Positions 1-8,866 of a stretch of DNA of 64,000 nt are shown in pieces. The translations under genes were made by a program, and so were the position numbers. The stretch lies in the NCBI GenBank assembly GCA_020725585.1, contig DYES01000028.1, positions 1-64,000 of the forward strand, read 5' to 3'. A model generated the notes under the pieces. The model searched no databases. It saw only the letters and a program-made list of their open reading frames with translations, and was not told the origin of the DNA. Origin of the DNA: Desulfovirgula sp. (GTDB taxonomy: Bacteria; Bacillota; Desulfotomaculia; Desulfotomaculales; Nap2-2B). How positions within the stretch are numbered: position 1 is the first letter of the stretch; the number at the start of each line of letters is the position of its first letter.

Positions 1-229
1 AAGCAAAACACCTTTCCTTTCTGTAAATGGAATGGTTTGCGCCAGTCCCATTATACCAGAAAGAGGGTGTTTTGCCTATTATTTAAGAAAACTTTATCTT
101 ATCACGGTACATGAAAAAGATCAACTGCGAAAGTTGAGTTAATGAATAACTGACAAAAAGCGCAAAAGGGTGAAAAACTCCAGAAAATTAAACCGTTTGA
201 GTAGGAAAATTCAAATGGGAGGTTTAATA

Positions 230-520
230 ATGTACGATAAAGACGTAAAAAGTGTTTTGCACGAAGTGAAGAGCGTTTACCCGATCTACGACTATCATCT
301 CATTTTGGAATTTGACGAGGGAGAGTATAGAGTTGCCGATTTGCGCCCGTTTTTAAAGGGGCCCGTATTCGAACCCTTAAAGGATCGCAAATTTTTCAAA
401 CTGGTCAAAGTAGATCCAGAGGCGGGCACAATAGTGTGGCCTAACGAAGCGGATCTTGACCCCGACGTGTTGTACGCTCAAAGTGTACCTCTTGTGCTTC
501 CCAACGTTTCCGGGCATTAG
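230..520 (+). CDS. DUF2442-type small protein
   Basis: ORF 170-520; ATG at 230 preceded by GGGAGG; YDYHLILEFDEGEYRVADLRPFL and later FEPLKDRKFFKLVKVDPEAGTIVWPNEADLDPDVLY are typical of DUF2442. Confidence 0.85.
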   Translation: MYDKDVKSVLHEVKSVYPIYDYHLILEFDEGEYRVADLRPFLKGPVFEPLKDRKFFKLVKVDPEAGTIVWPNEADLDPDVLYAQSVPLVLPNVSGH

Positions 521-580
521 CCGGATAAAAAGCAGATAGGCCGGATGAAAAGGTGATTCCAGTTAACCGGTGCTTCCGGA

Positions 581-642
581 ACAAAAATGAGGCCCCGTCA
601 CCCGTCAACCCAAAAGCTTATGGTTGAGGGGACGGGGCCTCG
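581..642 (-). terminator. Rho-independent terminator downstream of the korC-like gene
   Basis: GAGGCCCCGTC ... GACGGGGCCTC long stem, followed on the - strand by ATTTTTGTT. Confidence 0.75.
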
Positions 643-651
643 GGCCAGCCT

Positions 652-1221
652 TCATTCTAACTGATTAATGGGCGATCCCGCCAGCGCAAGCCCCCGGTGG
701 TAAGCCTGGAGGTTTAGCTCCGCCGCGCGGCCGGAGAAGCGGTGCCGGATGGTTTTTTCCAGGGATTCTGCCCCGACGATGCCGGTGATGGCCACAATTG
801 CCCCCAAGGCAACCAGGTTGGTCACCTCTGCCCGGCCCAGTTCCCGGGCCGTCTCCGTAAACGGAAAGCCGTAAGCGCGCGCGGCAATTTTTTCTTTCGG
901 CAAAGGCTCAACCAGGCTGCTGTCGTAAACCAGGAAGGCCTGCGCCGGCAGGGAAGGGACGTAAATCTCGTAAGCTTTTTGCGTCAGGGCCAAAACAAGA
1001 TCGGGTTCTTCTACGCCCGGGTAGATGATTTCCCGCGTGCTGATGACCACTTCCGACTTGGTGAAGCCGCCCCGCGAAGCGATTCCGTAAGATTGCGTCT
1101 GGGCTGCGTTTTTTTCTTCCCAAAGGGATGCCGCCTGGGCCAGCAGGATGCCGGCGACAATCAAGCCCTGCCCGCCTTCCCCGGCCAGCACCACCTGCCA
1201 GGTTTCTTTCAAAACAAAAAC
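652..1221 (-). CDS. korC: 2-oxoacid:ferredoxin oxidoreductase, gamma subunit
   Basis: GEGGQGLIVAGILLAQAA ... TQSYGIASRGGFTKSEVVIS motifs of POR/KOR gamma; start chosen at GTG (VFVLKETWQ). Confidence 0.88.
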   Translation of the reverse strand, partial: VFVLKETWQVVLAGEGGQGLIVAGILLAQAASLWEEKNAAQTQSYGIASRGGFTKSEVVISTREIIYPGVEEPDLVLALTQKAYEIYVPSLPAQAFLVYDSSLVEPLPKEKIAARAYGFPFTETARELGRAEVTNLVALGAIVAITGIVGAESLEKTIRHRFSGRAAELNLQAYHRGLALAGSPINQLE

Positions 1222-1258
1222 CCCCTTTGCGAATATTCCTTCGGCCCGTCTGTCTCTT

Positions 1259-2098
1259 TTAAGAAGACTCCGTCCCTTTCGCCAGCGCCTTTTTGCGCAT
1301 TTTTTCGTAGCTCGTATTGAAATCGGGGTCGTCGCGCTCGGCAAGTTTGCCAATGAAAAAAGATCCTTCCGGCAGTTCGCCGCCCTTTGCCGCCGCCGAA
1401 CCGACGTGCACCGCCCGCTCCTTGAGCAATTTCATCATCTGCACGGCCGGCCCCAATCTGTTGCGCCTTCCAAAGTGGGTGGGGCAGGGGCTCACCACCT
1501 CGATGAAAGAAAAGCCTTTTTTCGCGATGCCGTCGCGGATCAGGCGGTCCAGCTGGGGAACGTGGTACACCGTTCCCCGCGCCACGTAGTTGGCACCGGC
1601 CGCCTCCACCAGGCGGCAGAGGTCGAAATCCCGCTCGGGGTTGCCGTACCTGGTGGTGCTGGTAATCGCCCCGGCCGGCGTGGTGGCTGAAACCTGCCCT
1701 CCCGTCATGCCGTAATTGTAATTATTTACAACCACTGCGGTCAGGTCGATGTTGCGCCGGGCGGCGTGGATGAGGTGGTTGCCGCCGATGGTCGCCCCGT
1801 CGCCGTCGCCCATGAGCACCACCACGGTAAGCTCGGGCCGGGCTGCCTTTACCCCCGTCGCAAAAGCCAGCGCCCGCCCGTGGGTCCCGTGCAGGGCGTT
1901 GGTGGACAGGTAGTCATCCGCTTTGCCCCAGCAGCCGATGCCGGTGACCACGACCACCTTGTGGCGGGGCAATTTTAGTTCCGCCAGGGCGCGGGTTAGC
2001 GCTCCCAGGGCGATGCCGTTGCCGCACCCCGGGCACCACATGTGCGGGAGCATGCTTTCCTCCAAGTACTCTTTCCAGGCGGTCTTTAACCCAGGCAC
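1259..2098 (-). CDS. korB: 2-oxoacid:ferredoxin oxidoreductase, beta subunit (TPP-binding)
   Basis: WCPGCGNGIALGAL, GIGCWGK, GDGDGATIGGNHLIHAARRN, NNYNYGMTGGQ motifs. Confidence 0.93.
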   Translation of the reverse strand: MPGLKTAWKEYLEESMLPHMWCPGCGNGIALGALTRALAELKLPRHKVVVVTGIGCWGKADDYLSTNALHGTHGRALAFATGVKAARPELTVVVLMGDGDGATIGGNHLIHAARRNIDLTAVVVNNYNYGMTGGQVSATTPAGAITSTTRYGNPERDFDLCRLVEAAGANYVARGTVYHVPQLDRLIRDGIAKKGFSFIEVVSPCPTHFGRRNRLGPAVQMMKLLKERAVHVGSAAAKGGELPEGSFFIGKLAERDDPDFNTSYEKMRKKALAKGTESS

Positions 2099-3297
2099 GC
2101 GAACACCTCCTCTATCCGGGCGCTGATTTCGCCCGGCGTAAAACCTTCGCCGTTTGATTTAGGCAGGCCAAAGACTGGTTTTGCCTTGCCCACCACCCGC
2201 TCGACTTCGCGCCCTACCTGCCCCATGTTGAGCTCCGGGACCAGCAGCGCGCGGGCGCGGGCGGCGGCTTGCGCGACGAGCGCGTCGGGAAAGGGCCACA
2301 GGGTGATCAGCTGCAGGACGCCCACTTTCCGGCCGAAAGCGCGCAGGGCCGCCGCCCGGGCGGGCCTTACGGTGCAGCCAAACGCAACGATCAATAAATC
2401 CAGTTCTTCTTCCCGGTTATAGTGGTGTTTAACCAGCAGGATTTCGTCCAAATGATTTTCCAGCTTGGTGAAGAGGCGCCTGATCTTGGCCTGGGCGTTG
2501 GCAGGGTCGTTCTGGCTGTAGCCCCTTTCCCCGTGCATGGAGCTGGTCACGTGAAAAACGTACGCGCTGCCAAAATCGGCCAGGGGCGGGACGCCGTCGG
2601 GGTCCGGCTTGAAGGGCAGGTACTCTTCCGGCGGGCAGGTGGGCTTTTTGCGGTTGACGATCTTGATCTGGGCCGGGTCGGGGAGCGCAACGTTTTCCCG
2701 CATGTGGGCCACAATTTCGTCGGCCAAGAGGACCACCGGCACGCGGAAGCGCTCCGCCAGGTTAAAGGCCGTCACGGTCAGTTCAAAACATTCCTGCACC
2801 GTCGCCGGGGAAAGAACAATGAGGTGTTGGTCGCCGTGGCGGCCCCAGCGGGCCTGCATGACGTCGGCCTGGGCGGGCCTGGTGGCCAGCCCGGTGCTGG
2901 GGCCGCTGCGCTGCACGTTGACCACCACGCAGGGGACTTCGCCTAAGATGGCGACTCCCAGGTTCTCCTGCATAAGCGAAAAGCCGGGGCCGGAAGTGGC
3001 GGTGAAGGCCTTTACTCCCGTTAAGGAGGCGCCGATGACGGCGGCGATGCTGCCCAGTTCGTCCTCCATTTGAATGTAAACTCCGCCCGCCTCCAGGAGT
3101 TTTTCCGAACATACTTCTGCTATTTCCGAGGAAGGCGTGATGGGGTACCCCGCGTAAAAGCGGGCGCCGGCCGCGACGGCCCCTTCGGCGATGGCTTCGT
3201 TCCCCTGGAGGAAGAGCCTTCGGGTCTCCTTGCTTCCCCTGCCAACAGTGCTTTCGTTTTTATCTTTGATTTTACTTCCGTTGGCCGGTTCGTTCAT
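2086..3297 (-). CDS. korA: 2-oxoacid:ferredoxin oxidoreductase, alpha subunit
   Basis: GNEAIAEGAVAAGARFYAGYPITPSSEIAE and MQMEDELGSIAAVIGASLTG-type KorA signature. Confidence 0.93.
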   Translation of the reverse strand: MNEPANGSKIKDKNESTVGRGSKETRRLFLQGNEAIAEGAVAAGARFYAGYPITPSSEIAEVCSEKLLEAGGVYIQMEDELGSIAAVIGASLTGVKAFTATSGPGFSLMQENLGVAILGEVPCVVVNVQRSGPSTGLATRPAQADVMQARWGRHGDQHLIVLSPATVQECFELTVTAFNLAERFRVPVVLLADEIVAHMRENVALPDPAQIKIVNRKKPTCPPEEYLPFKPDPDGVPPLADFGSAYVFHVTSSMHGERGYSQNDPANAQAKIRRLFTKLENHLDEILLVKHHYNREEELDLLIVAFGCTVRPARAAALRAFGRKVGVLQLITLWPFPDALVAQAAARARALLVPELNMGQVGREVERVVGKAKPVFGLPKSNGEGFTPGEISARIEEVFACLG

Positions 3298-3488
3298 TTC
3301 CCTTTCTCACCTACCTCCAGGGCAAAATCCGGGCACCGCATGACGCACAGGCCGCAGGCCGTGCACTTCTCGGCGCGCTCGACTACGGGGGCGCCCCGGC
3401 AGTCGGCGCCGAAAACCTCCTGCGGGCAAAAGGCGATGCAGATGCCGCAGTGTTTGCAGCGCTTTGGATCGATCTTTATTTGGCACAT
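3294..3488 (-). CDS. korD: 2-oxoacid:ferredoxin oxidoreductase, delta subunit (2[4Fe-4S] ferredoxin)
   Basis: CKHCGICIAFCP and CTACGLCVMRCP motifs; first gene of the kor operon. Confidence 0.9.
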   Translation of the reverse strand: MCQIKIDPKRCKHCGICIAFCPQEVFGADCRGAPVVERAEKCTACGLCVMRCPDFALEVGEKGK

Positions 3489-3559
3489 ATCAGCTATTCC
3501 CCCACATAATCAGACTGCACTTGAAAAAAACTTAAACAGCAATAGCCGGCGCCATTTAG

Positions 3560-4768
3560 TCAGCCATTCAGCGCCTGTTCCAGGTCCTCTTTAATTTCTT
3601 CGACATCTTCCAACCCGATGAACAAACGGACCTGCGAAGGGCTTAGTTCGTGTTCCCGCAACCATTCCGGAGCGGGGCTGTGTACTCCCGTCAGGGGATA
3701 CCAGACCAGGCTTTCAAAGCCGCCCCAGCTGGCGGCAATCCTGAAATGCCTGAGCCTGTTGACAAAGGAGTTGACTTTGGCGGGCCCATCCTTTAATTCA
3801 AGCGCAAGAAGCGAGCCCGCCCCGCGCATCTGGCGGGCGGCTAATGCGTGCTGGGGATGCGACGCAAGCATCGGGTAATATACTCGGGCGACTTTCGGGT
3901 GGTTCTCCAAAAAAGCGGCGATCTCCAGGCCCACCCGATTGTGATATTCCATGCGCAGGGCAAACGTCCGCAGGCCCCGCAACGCCAGCCAAGCTTCAAA
4001 AGGCCCCAAAATATTCCCCCGCAAGTAGTGCTCGCGCTCGGCAATTTGCTTAAGGATTTCTTCATCCGCACAGACCGCCCCAAGAAGGACGTCGCCGTGT
4101 CCATTGAGGTACTTGCTCCCGGAATGAATAACAATATCAATGCCAAAGTCGCGGGGATTCTGGTTATAAGGCGTGGCAATGGTATTGTCAATCATCGTGA
4201 CGACGCCGCGGCTTTTGGCCAGGTCGGCAACAGCAGCCAAATCCTGCAGCGAATACCGGGAACTGGACGGACTTTCCAGGAAAAACAAAGTCGTATTGGG
4301 GCGAAGCGCTTTCTCAAAATCTTCCACCCGGTGCCCGCCCACGAAGGTAACCGATATCCCGTACCTCTGGGTTATCTCGTTTAAAATCCGGTAGGTATTC
4401 TTGTAAACCGTGCGCACGGCGACAATATGGTCTTTTGCCTTTACCGTCCCCAGGATGGCTGCCCCAATCGCGCCCATTCCGGAAGCAAAACACTTGCATG
4501 ACGGGGCTTTTTCCAGCGCCGCGAGCTTTTTCTCCAGAATTTGCGTGGTCGGGTTGGCCATCCGGGTATAATAAAACCGCTCCTTGTTCTCTTGCGCAAA
4601 AAAGGCAACGGCTTCCTCCAGGCGGTGAAAATAAAAATTCACCGTTTCAAAGAGAGGAGGAATTATCGAATCGCTAAACGCCCCCTTGGCTTCCCCGAGG
4701 TGGGTGCAAATCTGCGCTATTCGGCCCGCACCGTCGAACTGCCCGCCTTTTTCTGTTCCGCTCATCAA
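3560..4768 (-). CDS. PLP-dependent Cys/Met metabolism enzyme (methionine gamma-lyase / cystathionine gamma-synthase family)
   Basis: YYTRMANPTTQILEKKLAALE; FLESPSS; VMIDNTIATPYNQNP; HSGSKYLNGHGDVLLGAV PLP-lysine motif. Confidence 0.88.
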   Translation of the reverse strand: MMSGTEKGGQFDGAGRIAQICTHLGEAKGAFSDSIIPPLFETVNFYFHRLEEAVAFFAQENKERFYYTRMANPTTQILEKKLAALEKAPSCKCFASGMGAIGAAILGTVKAKDHIVAVRTVYKNTYRILNEITQRYGISVTFVGGHRVEDFEKALRPNTTLFFLESPSSSRYSLQDLAAVADLAKSRGVVTMIDNTIATPYNQNPRDFGIDIVIHSGSKYLNGHGDVLLGAVCADEEILKQIAEREHYLRGNILGPFEAWLALRGLRTFALRMEYHNRVGLEIAAFLENHPKVARVYYPMLASHPQHALAARQMRGAGSLLALELKDGPAKVNSFVNRLRHFRIAASWGGFESLVWYPLTGVHSPAPEWLREHELSPSQVRLFIGLEDVEEIKEDLEQALNG

Positions 4769-4819
4769 ATCCTCTCCATCCCGGGAATTTTCTTTAAAAA
4801 ATTAATTAATAATTAATAA

Positions 4820-4934
4820 ATAGAAGAGCTTTTCGAAGTTCGCGGCCTGTGGTTCGCGGCCACCTTAATTCTTGAACGCGGCTTCGTCAATTTTTTCTTC
4901 TCACTCCGGATTCGAACATCGAAAGCTCTTCTAT
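4820..4934. repeat. Inverted repeat pair (16/17 nt arms) bounding about 80 bp
   Basis: ATAGAAGAGCTTTTCGA (4820-4836) versus TCGAAAGCTCTTCTAT (4919-4934), complementary with a 1-nt bulge. Confidence 0.7.
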
Positions 4935-4982
4935 CGAATATTCTTCTCTCCAGGCTTACCCCTTTAGCCTAGGCCAGACAGC

Positions 4983-6002
4983 CTACTTAAGCACTCCCTT
5001 TTCCTTGTAATATTTTTCCGCTCCCGGGTGCAGGGGAATGGAAATGCCGTTTGTGGCGGTGTCTAAATTAATGCTTTTGCCTTTTTCGTGCACCTTAGCA
5101 ATTTCATCTTTTTTCTCAAAAATGGTCTTCGTGATGTTGTAGACAAGGTCTTCCGGCAGGTCGGCCCGCACGCACAGCGTGGCCAGGGAGCCGGTGGTGA
5201 CAACATCTTCGTCAACGCCTTTGTAAGTTCCCTTCGGGATGGTCACGGGCTGCGAAAAATAGGGGTATTTTTCCCTGATCTTGTTGATGTTTTCGGGGTC
5301 GATCGAAAGAATCCTGATCTCGTGCTGGGTGCTGATATCAATGATCGCCGAGTTGGGCGCGCCGGCGTCTACCATCACGGCATCCACCTGATCGTCTTTA
5401 AGTAATTCCATAGACGGCCCAAAAGCGAGATACTGGGGCTTGATATCGCTCATGGACATGCCGTAAGACTCCAGCACGGCCTGCATGGCGAGAGGGCTCG
5501 AGCTGCCCTGGATGCCTACGGCTACTTTCTTTCCTTTCAAGTCCCGGTAAGTTTTAATCCCGGACTTGGCCTTGACTACCGTTTGAATGGTATTCGGATA
5601 AAGGGACATCAACCCGCGAATATTCTCCACTTTTTGGTCCTTGAACATTTCCTTTCCGTTGTAGGCCCAGTCGGCGATCAGCGACTCGACAAAACCGATC
5701 TCCGTCTGTTTCTGAGCAATGAGGCGCGCATTCTCAATTGATCCCCCGGTAGATTCCGCGGCCACATTCAGGCCGAGCCCCGCGTTGGTCAACACGTTGG
5801 CGATGGCGGTGCCCAGGGGATAATAAGTCCCGCTCGTCGCGCCCGTGGAAATAGACATTCTCTGCACTTTCGCCGGCGCGGCCTGCTGGTCCTGCTGCCC
5901 GCCGGCCTGCTCCTTGCTCCCGCCGCAGCCGGCAGCCAGGAAAGCAACCAGAGCAAGAACGACAACCAGGGTTAAGCTTTTTGCTCTCCTTAACGTGAAC
6001 AT
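4983..6002 (-). CDS. TAXI family TRAP transporter solute-binding protein (lipoprotein)
   Basis: Lipobox AFLAAGCGG; SISTGATSGTYYPLGTAIANVL TAXI signature. Confidence 0.92.
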   Translation of the reverse strand: MFTLRRAKSLTLVVVLALVAFLAAGCGGSKEQAGGQQDQQAAPAKVQRMSISTGATSGTYYPLGTAIANVLTNAGLGLNVAAESTGGSIENARLIAQKQTEIGFVESLIADWAYNGKEMFKDQKVENIRGLMSLYPNTIQTVVKAKSGIKTYRDLKGKKVAVGIQGSSSPLAMQAVLESYGMSMSDIKPQYLAFGPSMELLKDDQVDAVMVDAGAPNSAIIDISTQHEIRILSIDPENINKIREKYPYFSQPVTIPKGTYKGVDEDVVTTGSLATLCVRADLPEDLVYNITKTIFEKKDEIAKVHEKGKSINLDTATNGISIPLHPGAEKYYKEKGVLK

Positions 6003-6088
6003 TTCGTTAAAGATACCTCCTTCTTCTTTAGAAAATAATGTCTGTTTTTTAGTAACTGTATTGCTCCTGGCGCTTATTCTTCCTTCTC

Positions 6089-7957
6089 TTAAACTTTCCC
6101 CGTCACCTCCCCGGGCAGGTCTTTTTTATTTTTAAGCCCTTGCCAAATGAACAAGGCAATTAAAACAGAGAGGCCAAGCGCGCCGGTTAGATATTCCGGG
6201 TAGATCAGCAGCCCGGCCGCCCCCAGCAAAAGGAACCTTTCCAAAGCGTTGCAGCGGCGCTGGAAATACCCCGAAAACGCGGCGCTCAAGGCCACTACGC
6301 CAAGCAGTGCGGCGGCCGTGACGAGGATTATATCCCCCAGCGGGGCCTTGCCCATGAGGGCAGGGTAATAAACAAAGAGGAAAGGAACCAGGTAAGCGAC
6401 AAGCACGTTTTTGGAGGCGATCAAGCCGCTGACCATCGGGTTGGCCTGGGCAATCCCGGCGGTTGCGTACGCAGCCAGGGCCACCGGCGGAGTGATGTCA
6501 GCAAAAACGCCGAAGTAAAAAACAAATAAATGGGCCGTCAGGACCGGGATGCCCAGGGCCACCAGGGCCGGCGCGGCAATGGAAGCCTGCACGATATAGT
6601 TCGCCGTCGTGGGCAGGGCCATGCCGAGGATCAGGGAAGCGAACATGGTCAGCAGCAGGGCGAGAATTTGCTTATCGCCGGCCAGGCTGCCGATCACGTT
6701 CGAAAACTTGAGGCCCAACCCGGTCATGCTTACCGAGCCCACGATCATGCCGGCGCAGGCGCAGGCGGCGACCACGGCAATCGCCGTCATGCCGGCGTCT
6801 CTTAACGCATTCCAGAAATCAACCGGCTTCATTCTGGTGGAAGCGCGGACCATGCTGGCCGCAATCAGCAGGGCGATGCTGATATAGGCCGCCCTGGCCG
6901 GGCTGTAGCCCAGAACCAAAATGGTGACCAGGGCCAGGATGGGGACAATGTAGACCCACCCATCCGCAAAAACTTTCTTCATGCGCGGAACTTCTTCGGG
7001 GGGCAGACCCTTTAAGCCGGTGCGGCAGGCTTCAAAGTGCACGTTCATGTAAAGGCAGAAGTAATATAAAATCGCCGGAATGGCCGCCGCGGCAATAATT
7101 TTCAAGTAAGGGATCTGCGTAAACTCCGACATGATAAAGGCCCCGGCGCCCATTACCGGAGGCATAATCTGCCCCCCGGTGGACGCTCCGGCCTCTACTG
7201 CGGCGGCAAACTCCGGCCGGTAACCAATCCGTTTCATGAGCGGAATGGTGAAACTCCCTACCGTCATGGCGTTGGCGATGCTGCTGCCGGAAATGGTCCC
7301 CATCAGACCGCTGCCGATCACGGCGATTTTCGCCGGCCCGCCCCTGGCCCGCCCGGCCAGGGCGACGGCAAAATTGATAAAGAAATTTCCCCCGCCGCTT
7401 TTCTCCAAAAAGGCTCCGAACAATACAAAAAGGTAAACGATGCTGACGATCACGCCCAGGGGTACGCCGAAAATTCCTTCCGTGGTCAGATACATTTGAT
7501 TGATGATTCTGCCCAAGTCGTACCCCCGGTGGCCAAAGGTCCCCGGAATGTACTCGCCGAAGTAGTTATAGAGCAAGAACAGGCCCGTTACCACCGGCAA
7601 AGGCCAGCCCAGGGCTCGGCGGGTCCCCTCCAAAACCAAAAGAACAGCTATCCCGCCCATGATCAGGTCGGTTGTGTTGGGCATCCCCATCCGGTTAACC
7701 AGTTCATCGAAGAAGAACAAAACGTAGGCGCCCACGGCCAGCCCGGCAAGGGCCAGAAAGGCGTCAAAAAAGCCGGTTCTCGCGCCTTTTTTCTTACTCC
7801 ACGGGCAGGTTAGAAAAATAATAAACAGGCTCAACATTAAAACGATGGCCCGCTGGCACATGGCCACCAGAGGCAAACTGATGGAGGTAACCAGAATAAA
7901 CGCCGACATGCTTACCGCGGCGAGGGTAGCCGAGATCTGAAAAATTTTCTCCTTCAT
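6089..7957 (-). CDS. TRAP transporter permease, 4TM/12TM fusion
   Basis: Many TM segments; GSGLMGTISGSSIANAMTVGSFTIPLMKRIGY, GGQIMPPVMGAGAFIM, FADITPPVALAAYA motifs. Confidence 0.92.
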   Translation of the reverse strand: MKEKIFQISATLAAVSMSAFILVTSISLPLVAMCQRAIVLMLSLFIIFLTCPWSKKKGARTGFFDAFLALAGLAVGAYVLFFFDELVNRMGMPNTTDLIMGGIAVLLVLEGTRRALGWPLPVVTGLFLLYNYFGEYIPGTFGHRGYDLGRIINQMYLTTEGIFGVPLGVIVSIVYLFVLFGAFLEKSGGGNFFINFAVALAGRARGGPAKIAVIGSGLMGTISGSSIANAMTVGSFTIPLMKRIGYRPEFAAAVEAGASTGGQIMPPVMGAGAFIMSEFTQIPYLKIIAAAAIPAILYYFCLYMNVHFEACRTGLKGLPPEEVPRMKKVFADGWVYIVPILALVTILVLGYSPARAAYISIALLIAASMVRASTRMKPVDFWNALRDAGMTAIAVVAACACAGMIVGSVSMTGLGLKFSNVIGSLAGDKQILALLLTMFASLILGMALPTTANYIVQASIAAPALVALGIPVLTAHLFVFYFGVFADITPPVALAAYATAGIAQANPMVSGLIASKNVLVAYLVPFLFVYYPALMGKAPLGDIILVTAAALLGVVALSAAFSGYFQRRCNALERFLLLGAAGLLIYPEYLTGALGLSVLIALFIWQGLKNKKDLPGEVTGKV

Positions 7958-8014
7958 CTTCTCCTCCTCTAATCCCTCTTCTAACGTGTTAAAGAACTTT
8001 TCCGGCCGCGCCGT

Positions 8015-8863
8015 TCAAATATCCGAAACAGCCTTCTTCATTTGTTTGCTTAAAAAATCATTAATAATTTTTTCCAGGGAATGATCGTTTCGCATTTGAC
8101 CCTTGTATCCCAGTGCCGCGGAAATATCCTGAGCCGCCCGGCGAACGGCCCGGGCGTAATTCAAAAGGGTATCTTTATTTGCCCGGGAATCCGGAAAAGA
8201 AACCGACAGCGCCGCGATCACCCGGGTGGAATAATCCCGGATGGGCGCGGAAACGCAGGCGCTGCCCTGGTGAAATTCGTTCATGCTCATGGCCGTTTCC
8301 AAGAGGCGGCAGGAGTTTATTTCTTCCCAGAGCCTTTTCCTGTCCGTAATTGTGTTGGAGGCATAAACTTTCAGCTCTACCCGTTCCAGGTAAGATTCAA
8401 TTTCGTCGTCCTCCAAAAAAGCCAGGAGGGTACGCGAATCGGCCCCGGCATAGAGAGGGGAACGCTGCCCGACGGGAACCACGGTACTGACCGGATGCAG
8501 TCCCGGCAGGGAAAGGAAGCAAACTCTTTCGTCGCCATCGAGCACATCAATATAAACGGTCTCTTTTAACTTATTCCTGAGCCTGCTCAAAACCGGCAAG
8601 GAAACTTTGTACAGGTCCCTTTCCGCGTGAATTACGGCAACCAGATCGAGAAACTTAAAACTTAAGCGGTATTTTTTATTCGCCCGGTTCTGGACGAGGT
8701 AACCCCGCGCCACCAACGTTTGGACAAGCCGGCTGACCGTCGGCGGGGACAAATTTACCCGCTGGCTCAACTCGGTGATCCCCAGTTCATACTGCCGGGG
8801 AGAAAAGGCTTCCAAAATATCGAGGGCCCTCTCCAGAGCCTGAACGGAGGGCATGGGCGCCAT
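8015..8863 (-). CDS. IclR family transcriptional regulator
   Basis: N-terminal wHTH VQALERALDILEAF...LSQRVNLSPPTVSRLVQTLVARGYL; IclR effector domain. Confidence 0.92.
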   Translation of the reverse strand: MAPMPSVQALERALDILEAFSPRQYELGITELSQRVNLSPPTVSRLVQTLVARGYLVQNRANKKYRLSFKFLDLVAVIHAERDLYKVSLPVLSRLRNKLKETVYIDVLDGDERVCFLSLPGLHPVSTVVPVGQRSPLYAGADSRTLLAFLEDDEIESYLERVELKVYASNTITDRKRLWEEINSCRLLETAMSMNEFHQGSACVSAPIRDYSTRVIAALSVSFPDSRANKDTLLNYARAVRRAAQDISAALGYKGQMRNDHSLEKIINDFLSKQMKKAVSDI

Positions 8864-8866
8864 CGC

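Noticed and set aside
742-3073. Long + strand ORFs (192, 180, 174, 154 aa) opposite the kor genes
   Set aside because: Antisense to well-supported KOR subunits; composition (Arg/Pro/Gly-rich) typical of GC-rich shadow ORFs; no family resemblance or RBS.
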